Shown here piece after piece: positions 15,244-23,122 of a DNA stretch of 64,000 bases (position 1 is the stretch's first letter; each line of letters starts with the position of its first letter). The stretch is from contig JBFWNR010000003.1 of NCBI GenBank assembly GCA_050250955.1, forward strand, positions 664,358 to 728,357. The letters run 5' to 3'. Origin of the DNA: CAWAYR01 sp050250955. GTDB lineage: Bacteria; Acidobacteriota; Vicinamibacteria; Vicinamibacterales; UBA2999. Under the pieces are notes generated by a model. The model ran no database searches, had not been told where the DNA came from, and saw nothing but the letters and a program-made list of their open reading frames with translations. The position numbers were made by a program, and so were the translations under genes.

Positions 15244-16206
15244 TCAGCGGCCGACGGCCTTGCGCTCCTCGGCGGTCAGGCTCGGCCCGGTGGCGGCAAA
15301 CGCCGGGCCGATGTCGAAGAAGACCCGCACGCCCTGGGCGTAGCGGTCCTTGAAGTCGCGGGTGCCGTTGATGCCCACCGGCAGGCCGAACTCCTTGCCG
15401 GCCTCGATCACCCGGCGCAGCCCGGCCTCGGTCTGCGCGGCGTCGTGGCCGTAGGACAGGCTCATGTCGCCGCCGCCGGCCCACAGGATGCACTTGACGT
15501 GGGCGTCGCGCAGCGTGCGGGCAATGTCGCGCACGTTCTCCACGCCGAGCTTGTTCTCGATGATGAGGATGACCAGCATGTCGGCTTCGGGCCTGAGGCC
15601 CCAGACGTCGGCGCGCAGCTCGTACTCGCGGCCGCTCATGCCCCAGTAGCGGGCGGCGATGGCGTTGCTGGCGCCGCGCACGCCCTCGGGCAGGATGTTG
15701 GGGGCGTTGGCCGGCTGCGGATAGCGGGTGGCGCGGATGGCGTCGAGCGCCTGCTCGGCGGTCTCGATGTGCGGGAACATCAGTCCGGCCACGCCGGTGT
15801 CGAGGATCTGCTTGACCATCCACTGGTTGTGGCGGATCTCGCGGCCGTTGGGCGGGATGCGCGGAATCACCGGCTTGGTGACGCTCACGCCCTCGCGGGC
15901 GATCGCCGCCGGGTCGAGCAGGGCGCGCAGGAAGCGGCTCAGACCCTCGACGTCGAGCGGGTCGTGTTCGAGGTCGTAGAGCAGGAAGTCGAAGTTCCTG
16001 TTGTTCTGCAGCGTGACGGCGGCGTGGTAGTCGTTGCCGACGCCGATGTAGTTGGCCCAGATCGAGAAGGCCGGCTTGCCCTGGTCGAGGAGCTTGATGA
16101 CCGGGTTGGCCCGCGGCGGCGCCGGCGCGGCCTGCTCGGCCGCCAGCCCCGGCCACGACGCCGCGCCCATCAATACCAGTCCCGCGGCTGCGATCGTTCT
16201 GCGCAT
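15244..16206 (-). CDS. Exported HpcH/HpaI aldolase-fold protein (320 aa)
   Basis: A Sec signal (RRTIAAAGLVLMGAASWPGLAAE) precedes a TIM-barrel of the HpcH/HpaI aldolase/citrate lyase family: FDFLLYDLEHDPLD has the metal-binding acidic region, GVAGLMFPHIETAEQA the substrate loop, and VILIIENKLGVENV the conserved Glu. Cytoplasmic members cleave 2-keto-3-deoxy acids; an exported version is unusual and its substrate is unknown. GGGAGGAG lies 5-12 nt upstream of the ATG. It is divergent from the ABC importer operon with ~100 nt between the starts. Confidence 0.87.
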   Translation of the reverse strand: MRRTIAAAGLVLMGAASWPGLAAEQAAPAPPRANPVIKLLDQGKPAFSIWANYIGVGNDYHAAVTLQNNRNFDFLLYDLEHDPLDVEGLSRFLRALLDPAAIAREGVSVTKPVIPRIPPNGREIRHNQWMVKQILDTGVAGLMFPHIETAEQALDAIRATRYPQPANAPNILPEGVRGASNAIAARYWGMSGREYELRADVWGLRPEADMLVILIIENKLGVENVRDIARTLRDAHVKCILWAGGGDMSLSYGHDAAQTEAGLRRVIEAGKEFGLPVGINGTRDFKDRYAQGVRVFFDIGPAFAATGPSLTAEERKAVGR

Positions 16207-16303
16207 GGAACTCCTCCCGGACGTGATGGCCAGGTCCGCCGCCGGCGATTCTATCGCTACGCTCCAGCCAGCTCCGCTGTCTGACGGCTTACGATGGCCG
16301 CCA

Positions 16304-17605
16304 GTGCCCGAACCGTCGGCTGCCGTCGCCGTGTGCGTCCCCGCGCGCCGCCGCGCCGCGCGCGCCGCGCTGGCCGCGCTCGCGCTGGCAATCGCCGGCG
16401 GCTGCGCGTCGCCACCTTCGGCGGTCCTCACCTTCTCGGGCAGCAGCGTCGGTCGCGAGGGCGAGGTGATTCGCCGGCAGCTGGCCCGCTTCGCCGCCGC
16501 GCATCCCGAGCTTCCCGTCGAGCTTCGCCCGACGCCGGACTCCGCCGACCAGCGCCACCAGCTCTTCGTGCAGTGGCTCAACGCCCGCGCCGACGACCCC
16601 GACGTGCTGCAGCTCGACGTGGTGTGGACGCCGGAGTTCGCGGCCGCCGGCTGGATCGCCCCGCTCGACCGTTTCTCGCCGCCAGCCGACGCGTTCTTCG
16701 CCGCCACCGTCGCCGCCGGCCGCTGGCGCGGCCAGCTCTACGCGCTGCCGTGGTTCGTGGACGTGGGCATGCTCTACCGCCGCACCGATCTCGTCGCCGA
16801 GGCGCCACCCGACCTCGACACGCTGGCCCGCGAGGCCGAGGTGCAACGGGCGCGCGGCGTGCCGTTCGGCGTGGTGTGGCAGGGCGCGCGCTACGAGGGG
16901 CTGGTCACCGTGTTCCTCGAGCACCTGGGTGCCTTCGGCGGCGCGATTCTCGATGCCGAGGGGCGCGTGGTGGTGGACTCGCCGGCGGCCGAGCGCGCGC
17001 TGGCCTTCATGTGCGACGCCGTCGGCCAGCGTGGCCTGGTGCCCGCGGCGGCGCTGGCCTGGCAGGAGGAGCAGACGCGGTTTGCGTTTGCGAGCGGTGA
17101 GGCCGTGTTCATGCGCAACTGGCCGTACGCCTACACGCTGCTCGACGATCCCGGGACGTCGCGGGTGGCCGGGCGGTTTGCAGTGTCGGCGTGGCCGGCG
17201 GCGCCGGGCGGGGCGGCGACGGCGGCGCTCGGTGGCGCGGTGCTGGCCGTCAACGCGCGCAGCGAGCAGCCCGACGCGGCCTACGCGCTGGCCGAGTACC
17301 TCACCGCACCGGCGCAGATGCTCGAACGGGCCCGCATCGCCGGACAGTTCCCCAGCCGAGCGGCGTTGTACGCCTCGACCGAGCTGGCCGAGGCGCTGCC
17401 GATCCCGGTGGACCAGGCCCGCGCGGTGATCGAGCGTGCGGTGCCGCGGCCGGTCACGCCGGTCTACAGCCAGCTCTCCGAGATCCTGCAGATCGCGCTG
17501 CATCGCGCCCTCACCGGCCAGCAGGCGCCCGGCCCCGCGCTGCACGACGCCGCCACGGCGATGCGGGCGCTGCTGGCACGCACCGGCCTTGGACCGGCCA
17601 CATGA
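16304..17605 (+). CDS. Carbohydrate ABC importer, extracellular-binding lipoprotein (433 aa)
   Basis: A basic n-region (PARRRAARAALAALALAIAGGC) ends in a lipobox, followed by a family 1 extracellular solute-binding protein: VLTFSGSSVGREGEVIRRQL, the segment DVLQLDVVWTPEFAAAGWIAPLDRF, and YALPWFVDVGMLYRR. These are typical for maltose, trehalose or glycerol-phosphate binding proteins. The GTG at 16304 is chosen because a TACGAT -10 box (16290-16295) ends 8 nt before it; a second GTG at 16331 is possible. It is first of a four-gene operon; its stop overlaps the next start (ATGA). Confidence 0.9.
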   Translation: MPEPSAAVAVCVPARRRAARAALAALALAIAGGCASPPSAVLTFSGSSVGREGEVIRRQLARFAAAHPELPVELRPTPDSADQRHQLFVQWLNARADDPDVLQLDVVWTPEFAAAGWIAPLDRFSPPADAFFAATVAAGRWRGQLYALPWFVDVGMLYRRTDLVAEAPPDLDTLAREAEVQRARGVPFGVVWQGARYEGLVTVFLEHLGAFGGAILDAEGRVVVDSPAAERALAFMCDAVGQRGLVPAAALAWQEEQTRFAFASGEAVFMRNWPYAYTLLDDPGTSRVAGRFAVSAWPAAPGGAATAALGGAVLAVNARSEQPDAAYALAEYLTAPAQMLERARIAGQFPSRAALYASTELAEALPIPVDQARAVIERAVPRPVTPVYSQLSEILQIALHRALTGQQAPGPALHDAATAMRALLARTGLGPAT

Positions 17606-18525
17606 GCGGCGCCGGCGTCCCCCGTTCCGTGCCGTCGTGGCAGGTGCGCGAGGCGCGCCTCGGCTGGGCCCTGGCGGCCCCGGCGCTCGGCGTCGTCGGG
17701 CTGGTGGCGCTCGTCCCGGTGGCCTGGACCGTGTGGGATTCGCTGCACCTCCACGACCTGCGCATGCCGTGGCTGGGCCGTCCGTGGATCGGCCTGGCCA
17801 ACTACGTCGAGGCCGGCGGCGATCCGCGGTTCCTCGGCGCGCTCGGCCGCACGGTGGCGTTCGCCGTCGTCACGGTGACACTCGAACTGCTGCTCGGGCT
17901 GGGCCTGGCGCTGGTGCTCGACCGCGTCGTGCGCGGGCGCGGCCTGGTGCGCACCGTGGTGGTGCTGCCGTGGGCCATCCCCACGGTGGTGGCGGCGCTG
18001 GTCTGGCGCTTCATGTTCGAGTCGCCGGGCGGACTGGCCAGCACCGTGCTCGGCGCGGCGGGACTCGCGCCGCCGACCTGGTTCGCCGACCCGCTGGCGG
18101 CGTGGCTGCCGCTCATCGCCGCCGACGCCTGGAAGACGACACCGTTTGTCGCCCTGCTGCTGCTGGCCGGCCTGCAGACGATCGACCGCAGTCTCTACGA
18201 AGCGGCGGCGGTGGACGGCGCGTCGCCCTGGCAGCAGTTCATCGCCGTCACCCTGCCGCTGCTGATGCCGTCGCTGGTCGTCGCCGGTCTGTTCCGCGCC
18301 CTGGACGCCTTCCGCGTCTTCGACGTGGTCTACGTGATGACCGCCGGCGGGCCGGGCACGGCCACCGAGACGGTGGCCCTTTACACCTTCAGCACGCTCC
18401 TGCAGCACCTGCGCTTCGGCTACGGCTCGGCACTGTCGGTGGTCACCTTCGCGCTCGCCTTCGGCGCCGCGCTGGTGGCCATCCGCCTGCTCGGCGCCGG
18501 CGTGCTCCGACGGGGTGAGCCGTGA
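17602..18525 (+). CDS. Carbohydrate ABC importer permease, MalF/UgpA type (307 aa)
   Basis: Six predicted membrane helices and the permease EAA loop (EAAAVDGASPWQQFIAVTLPLL), which docks on the ATPase, identify it as the first inner-membrane subunit. The signature near the C-terminus (FRVFDVVYVMTAGGPGTATETVALY) is characteristic of MalF/UgpA permeases of oligosaccharide importers. Start and stop overlap both neighbours (ATGA upstream, GTGA downstream), which implies coupled translation. The transported sugar cannot be named; the LpqY-SugABC trehalose importer and Ugp are close analogues. Confidence 0.93.
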   Translation: MSGAGVPRSVPSWQVREARLGWALAAPALGVVGLVALVPVAWTVWDSLHLHDLRMPWLGRPWIGLANYVEAGGDPRFLGALGRTVAFAVVTVTLELLLGLGLALVLDRVVRGRGLVRTVVVLPWAIPTVVAALVWRFMFESPGGLASTVLGAAGLAPPTWFADPLAAWLPLIAADAWKTTPFVALLLLAGLQTIDRSLYEAAAVDGASPWQQFIAVTLPLLMPSLVVAGLFRALDAFRVFDVVYVMTAGGPGTATETVALYTFSTLLQHLRFGYGSALSVVTFALAFGAALVAIRLLGAGVLRRGEP

Positions 18526-19334
18526 GCGGACGGCTCTGGACCTGGATCGCCACCGGCGTCGTCGCCGCCATGGCGTTCCCGCTGCTGTGGGCGGCGCTCG
18601 CATCGGTGACGCCCGAGGAGCGGCTGTTCGCGCCGGGCGGGCTGGTGCCCGACCGCCTGATCGGCGATCACTACCGCGCCCTCTTCACCGGCCGCGACTT
18701 CCTGACCCCGATCGTCAACTCGCTGGTCGTCGCCGCGGCGACCACGGTGCTGTCGGTGACCCTCGGCGCGCTCTGCGCCTATGCCCTGGCCCGGCTCGAC
18801 TTCCGCGGCAAGACCGCCGCCCTCGCTTTCGTCCTGGCGGTGTCGATGTTCCCGCAGATTGCCATCGTGTCGCCGCTGTTCCTGGTGCTGCGCGAACTCG
18901 GCCTGCTCGACACCTATCCGGGCCTGGTGCTGCCGTATCTCACCTTCTCGATGCCGCTGGCGATCTGGCTGCTGGTCGGCTTCTTCCGGCAGTTGCCGCT
19001 GGACCTCGAGCACGCGGCGATGGTGGACGGGGCCTCGCGGCTGCGCACGCTGTGGGAGATCGTCCTGCCGCTGTCGGGGCCGGCGCTGGCCACCACCGCC
19101 ATCCTGACCTTCCTCTACAGCTGGAACGAGTTCCTGTTCGCGCTGTCCTTCACGCTGGGGCCGGAGCGTCAGACCGTGCCGGTGGCGATCGCGCTTTTCC
19201 GCGGCCAGTACCAGGTGCCGTGGGGCGAGATCCTCGCCGCCGCCGTCGTCGCCACCACGCCGGTGGCGCTGGTGGTCTTGGCGGCGCAACGCCGCATCAT
19301 CGCCGGCCTGACCGCCGGCGCGGTGAAGGGCTGA
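18522..19334 (+). CDS. Carbohydrate ABC importer permease, MalG/UgpE type (270 aa)
   Basis: This is the second permease subunit, with six membrane segments and the EAA-type loop EHAAMVDGASRLRTLWEIVLPL. The motif FLYSWNEFLFALSFT and the tail VALVVLAAQRRIIAGLTAGAVKG are standard for the MalG group. The GTG start lies in the last codon of the upstream permease gene, a 4-nt overlap. It pairs with the preceding protein to form the translocation pore. Confidence 0.93.
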   Translation: MSGRLWTWIATGVVAAMAFPLLWAALASVTPEERLFAPGGLVPDRLIGDHYRALFTGRDFLTPIVNSLVVAAATTVLSVTLGALCAYALARLDFRGKTAALAFVLAVSMFPQIAIVSPLFLVLRELGLLDTYPGLVLPYLTFSMPLAIWLLVGFFRQLPLDLEHAAMVDGASRLRTLWEIVLPLSGPALATTAILTFLYSWNEFLFALSFTLGPERQTVPVAIALFRGQYQVPWGEILAAAVVATTPVALVVLAAQRRIIAGLTAGAVKG

Positions 19335-19336
19335 CG

Positions 19337-20443
19337 ATGGCGGCGATCGCGCTGCAGTCGGTCAGCAAGCGCTTCCCCGGCCACGCCGCGGTCCGCGACG
19401 TGACCCTCGAGGTCGCCGCCGGCGAGCTCCTGGTACTGGTCGGGCCGTCGGGCTGCGGCAAGAGCACGGTGCTGCGGCTCATCGCCGGGCTCGAGACACC
19501 GACGGCCGGCCGCATCGTCATCGGCGGGCACGACGTCACCGCGCTGCCGCCGCAGCAGCGCGACGTCGCGATGGTGTTCCAGAGCTACGCGCTCTACCCG
19601 CACAAGACCGTGCGCGACAACCTGGCCTTCGGCCTGCGCATGCGCGGGGTGGCGGCCGATGAGATCGCCCGCCGCGTGGACGCCACCGCCCGCGCCCTGG
19701 GCCTCGACGTGCTGCTCGACCGCCGCCCCGGTCAGCTCTCGGGCGGGCAGCGGCAGCGCGCTGCGCTCGGCCGGGCGCTGGTGCGCGAGCCACAGGCGTT
19801 CCTGCTCGACGAGCCGCTGTCGAACCTCGATCCGGTCCTTCGTCTGGAGACGCGCACCGAGCTGGCGCTGCTGCACCGTCGGCTGGCCGCCACCATGGTG
19901 TATGTGACCCACGACCAGGAAGAGGCGATGACGCTGGGCACCCGGGTGGCGGTGATGCGCCAGGGCGTGGTGGAGCAGGTGGCGCCGCCGCTCGCGATCT
20001 ACGCCCGCCCGGCCAACGTGTTCGTCGCCGGCTTCGTCGGCTCGCCGGCGATGAACCTGTGGCCGGCCACCGTGGTGGTCGAGGACGGACGGCGCCGGCT
20101 CGGCTCACCGGTCGTGACCTTCGATCTGCCGGACGAGGCCGGGCCCGCGCCCGCCGGCGGCGCCGCGACGATCGGGGTCCGTCCGCACGATCTGGACCTG
20201 GTGGGCGCGGCCGAGGCCGACGCGTCGGGCCAGGTGGCGGTGGTCGAGCCGCTGGGCGCCACCGCGGTCGTGCACGTGCGTCTGGACGCGCTCGCCGACC
20301 GGCTGGTGCGGGCGGTGGTGCCGGCCGACCGCGGCGTCGGTGCCGGCGAGCGGGTGCACGTGCGATTGCGGCGCGAGCGGGTCCACCTGTTCGACGCCGA
20401 GAGCGGCGCGGCGTGGTGGCACGGCGGCGCGACGGTGCGGTAG
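19337..20443 (+). CDS. Carbohydrate ABC importer ATPase, MalK/UgpC type (368 aa)
   Basis: Walker A GPSGCGKST (36-44), Q-loop at VFQSYALYP, signature LSGGQ (134-138), Walker B AFLLDEP (154-160) and H-loop His192 are intact. A TOBE/OB-type regulatory domain occupies the C-terminal third (IGVRPHDLDL, VVEPLGATAVVHVRL), as in MalK proteins that energise several sugar importers. The D-loop reads NLDPVLRLETRTEL where most relatives have NLDAKLR. The gene follows the second permease by 2 nt and completes the operon. Confidence 0.94.
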   Translation: MAAIALQSVSKRFPGHAAVRDVTLEVAAGELLVLVGPSGCGKSTVLRLIAGLETPTAGRIVIGGHDVTALPPQQRDVAMVFQSYALYPHKTVRDNLAFGLRMRGVAADEIARRVDATARALGLDVLLDRRPGQLSGGQRQRAALGRALVREPQAFLLDEPLSNLDPVLRLETRTELALLHRRLAATMVYVTHDQEEAMTLGTRVAVMRQGVVEQVAPPLAIYARPANVFVAGFVGSPAMNLWPATVVVEDGRRRLGSPVVTFDLPDEAGPAPAGGAATIGVRPHDLDLVGAAEADASGQVAVVEPLGATAVVHVRLDALADRLVRAVVPADRGVGAGERVHVRLRRERVHLFDAESGAAWWHGGATVR

Positions 20444-20457
20444 CCGACCGGCCGGCG

Positions 20458-21681
20458 TCAGGCCGGCAGCCGCGACGCGTCGTCCACGCCCACGGTGAGC
20501 CACAGGAGCGCGGCGGCGACACACGCGCCCGACCAGAACGCCAGCGTGCCGTTCCAGCCCCAGGCCGCCGCCATGTGCGGCACCAGCCAGATCGACAGCA
20601 CGCCGCCGACGTTGCCCATCAGGTTCAGGAGGCCGCTCGCCGTGCCCGGGTTGGCAGCACCGATCGCCGTGGCGGTCATGAAGAACGGCGCCTCGGCGCC
20701 GTTGAGGCAGCCGGACGACAGGCTGAGCGCCAGGATCGCCAGCACGGCGCTGGGCAGCACCGCCCCGGCGGCGACAAACGCCGCCGCCGCCAGCAGGCAG
20801 CCCATGGCCATCCGGCGCCGCGCCCGCGCCGAGCCGATGCGCCGGCCAAGCAGGTCGGCAGCGGTGCCGAAGATCGGCGTGAACACGAACCCGGCCATGC
20901 TGGGCAGCGAGCCCCAGACGCCGCTGGCGAGCACCGTGAAGCCGCGGCCCTCGACCAGGTAGTTGAAGAACCAGAAGACGAACACGAACCACACCGCCGA
21001 GTGCAGCAGGTAGGCCACCGACAGGCGCCGCAGGCGCGGGTCGCGCACCAGCGCCCCCAGGCCGCTCCAGATCGCCGCGCCGTCGAGACCGGCGATGGAG
21101 GTCGGTCGGGGCGGCGGCGGCATCAGCGCCCACCACACCGCGGCGGTCGCCGCGCCGATCGCGGCGCTGGCCAGGAACACCGCGCGCCAGCCGAACGCCT
21201 CCATCACCGGCGCCATCAGCAGCGGCGCCGCCGCCGCGCCCAGGGCCCCGGTGGCGATGTAGCACGAGGTGGCCCGCACCCGTTCGCCGGCCGGCACGTA
21301 GGCCATCACCGCCATCGCCGCCACCGGGAACATCGCCGCCTGCGCCACGCCGAGCACGATGCGCGTCGCCCACAGCGTGGCCTGCGCCGCCACCGGGGCG
21401 TCGGGCATCAGGCCGGTGGCCAGCGACGCCGCGCCGCCGGTCACGATGGCGACCAGCAGCGCCGTCTTCGCCCCGACCCGTTCGCCGAACATCCCGCCCG
21501 GCACCTGGAATACGGTGTAGGCGAACTGGTAGCCCCAGGCGGTGATCGCGCCCATCGCCGTCATCGTCAGGCCGAGGGCCGGCACCATGCGCTCCTGGGC
21601 GACCGCGACGTCGGCGCGGGTCAGGTAGCTCACCCCCGACACCAGGCTGAGCAGGGCGACGACGCGCCAGGCGGGGGACAT
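20458..21681 (-). CDS. MFS transporter (407 aa)
   Basis: Twelve predicted membrane helices, with the N-half motif GYQFAYTVFQVPGGMFGERVGAKTAL and RIVLGVAQAAMFPVAAMAVMAYVP, place it in the anion:cation symporter/glucarate-type MFS group. The central cytoplasmic loop is short. Likely substrates are organic anions (hexuronates, aromatic acids), but this is only by family. It is convergent with the sugar importer, with 14 nt between stops. The ATG at 21681 follows TAGAAT (21697-21692) by 10 nt with no Shine-Dalgarno. Confidence 0.88.
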   Translation of the reverse strand: MSPAWRVVALLSLVSGVSYLTRADVAVAQERMVPALGLTMTAMGAITAWGYQFAYTVFQVPGGMFGERVGAKTALLVAIVTGGAASLATGLMPDAPVAAQATLWATRIVLGVAQAAMFPVAAMAVMAYVPAGERVRATSCYIATGALGAAAAPLLMAPVMEAFGWRAVFLASAAIGAATAAVWWALMPPPPRPTSIAGLDGAAIWSGLGALVRDPRLRRLSVAYLLHSAVWFVFVFWFFNYLVEGRGFTVLASGVWGSLPSMAGFVFTPIFGTAADLLGRRIGSARARRRMAMGCLLAAAAFVAAGAVLPSAVLAILALSLSSGCLNGAEAPFFMTATAIGAANPGTASGLLNLMGNVGGVLSIWLVPHMAAAWGWNGTLAFWSGACVAAALLWLTVGVDDASRLPA

Positions 21682-21768
21682 GCGCGCGGCGATTCTAGTC
21701 GCAGTGGCTGCGGTCGCCTTGGCCCCGCCCGGAAACGGGCCGGCCCGCGTCGGCCCCGATCCGATGCC

Positions 21769-22332
21769 TTACTTGGCGGTGATGATCGGCGCGCCGCGGC
21801 GGTTCTGTCGCCAGCACGATTCGACGGCGTCGCTGCACACCGGCGCCTCCTTGCCCTTGCTGACGCCGGTCAGGCGGCTTTCGGCGATGCCGAGCGAGAC
21901 CAGGTAGCTGCGCACCGCGCTGGCCCGGCGGTCGCCGAGCGCGATGTTGTACTCGGCGGTGCCGCGCTCGTCGCAGTGGCCCTCGACGTCCACCCGCGTG
22001 GACGCCCAGCGGCGCATCCACTCGGCGTTGCGGGCCAGCGTGGCGCGCGCCTCGTCGTCCAGATCGGCCCGGTCGTAGTCGAAGTAGACCGTGCCCAGCG
22101 GCCGCTCGGCGTTCAGTTCGGCCAGCGACTTGCGCGCGAAGAGCTCCTCCTCGGTCGGCGCGGCGGGAGGCGGCGGCGAGGGCGGATCGGGCGGCGGGGG
22201 CGGCGGCGGGGGCGGCGGGGGCTCGACCACCGGCGGGGCCGGCTGCGCCGCAGGCATCGGTTTCTTCCCGCACGCGGCGGACAAGGCGGCCGCGGTCACC
22301 ACGATCGTCGTCAGTACGCGCCATCCACTCAT
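21769..22332 (-). CDS. pal: Peptidoglycan-associated lipoprotein, Pal-like (187 aa)
   Basis: A lipoprotein signal (VLTTIVVTAAALSAACG) is followed by a Pro-rich linker with an 11-Pro run, then an OmpA/Pal domain: TVYFDYDRADLDDEARATL, VDVEGHCDERGTAEYN and the peptidoglycan-binding IALGDRRASAVRSYLVSLG. It anchors the outer membrane to the cell wall. No tol genes are beside it. Its C-terminal tail (CSDAVESCWRQNRRG) ends with a Cys pair, VCSDAVESC. Upstream lie a recognisable promoter and a copy of the TGGCAC palindrome shared with the two-component genes. Confidence 0.92.
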   Translation of the reverse strand: MSGWRVLTTIVVTAAALSAACGKKPMPAAQPAPPVVEPPPPPPPPPPPDPPSPPPPAAPTEEELFARKSLAELNAERPLGTVYFDYDRADLDDEARATLARNAEWMRRWASTRVDVEGHCDERGTAEYNIALGDRRASAVRSYLVSLGIAESRLTGVSKGKEAPVCSDAVESCWRQNRRGAPIITAK

Positions 22333-22393
22333 GGGTCCATCGCTCCCGCCGGGCGCGGCGGCCGCCACGCGGCGAGCCGGCCCGGCCAACGCC

Positions 22394-22422
22394 AGCCTAG
22401 CGAGGCACGCCGATCCCGACAA
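22394..22422 (-). promoter_or_regulatory. Promoter of the pal gene
   Basis: On the minus strand TTGTCG (22422-22417) and TAGGCT (22399-22394) are separated by exactly 17 nt. The predicted leader is about 55 nt. The TGGCAC palindrome lies 22 nt upstream of the -35 box. Confidence 0.65.
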
Positions 22423-22443
22423 TTGGCCGAACGGCGAACCGGA

Positions 22444-22459
22444 TGGCACCTTGGTGCCA
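22444..22459. promoter_or_regulatory. TGGCAC-N4-GTGCCA palindrome, copy 1 (upstream of pal)
   Basis: TGGCACCTTGGTGCCA. Its centre is 55 nt from the centre of the pal -10 box, as in copy 3 (56 nt). Flanking bases towards the promoter (CCGG, GCCGTTC on the minus strand) are also shared with copy 3. Confidence 0.7.
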
Positions 22460-22468
22460 CTGCGGCGG

Positions 22469-23122
22469 TCAGCGCTGGACGACGACGCCGTTGCGGATGG
22501 CGAACACGGCCAGCTCGAGCCGGGTGGCGGTGCCGGTCTTGGCGAAGACGCTGCTCAGGTGGTGCTTCACGGTGTGGAGGCTGATGTTCAACTGGCGGGC
22601 GATCTCGTTGTTGCTGTCGCCGGCGGCGATCGCCTCGACGATCTCGAGCTCGCGGGCGGTGAGGCCGAAGGGCAGGGCGCGCGGCATGCGGCTGTCGCGC
22701 AGCGCCCGCGCCAGTTCGTCGGCCATCTCGGGCGCGATCAGCCACTTGCCGGCCATCACCCGGTGGATGCCGTCGATGAGATCGCGCGTCGCCGACTCCT
22801 TCAGCACCACGCCGCGGGCCCCGAGCCGTACCGCCCGGACCAGGTCGCCCGGCTCCAGCGCGGCGGTGAGCAGCACCACCCGGGTGGACTCGAACCCGCC
22901 GCCCTCGAGCGCCGCGAACCCGCCGGCCTGCGGCATCGCCAGGTCGAGCAGCAGCACGTCGGGCGTCAGCTCGCGCACCACCTGCGCCGCCGTCAGGCCG
23001 TCGGCGGCCTCGCCGACCACCTCGAACTGCGCCTCGCTCTCGAGCAGGCGCTTGAGGCCGTCGCGGAAGATCTCGTGGTCGTCGGCGACGACGATGCGGA
23101 CGGTGCGGCGCGCATCAGGCAT
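22469..23122 (-). CDS. NarL/LuxR-family response regulator (217 aa)
   Basis: The receiver domain has the acidic pocket (VVADDH, D14/D15), phospho-acceptor D60 in VLLLDLAMP and Lys108 in GVVLKES. The C-terminal LuxR helix-turn-helix is LTARELEIVEAIAAGDSNNEIARQL followed by SLHTVKHHLSSVFAKTG. Such regulators bind inverted repeats as dimers when phosphorylated. It overlaps the 3' end of the kinase gene by 8 nt, so the two form an operon. The palindrome found upstream of this operon, of pal and of the lipase-like gene is its likely target. Confidence 0.94.
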   Translation of the reverse strand: MPDARRTVRIVVADDHEIFRDGLKRLLESEAQFEVVGEAADGLTAAQVVRELTPDVLLLDLAMPQAGGFAALEGGGFESTRVVLLTAALEPGDLVRAVRLGARGVVLKESATRDLIDGIHRVMAGKWLIAPEMADELARALRDSRMPRALPFGLTARELEIVEAIAAGDSNNEIARQLNISLHTVKHHLSSVFAKTGTATRLELAVFAIRNGVVVQR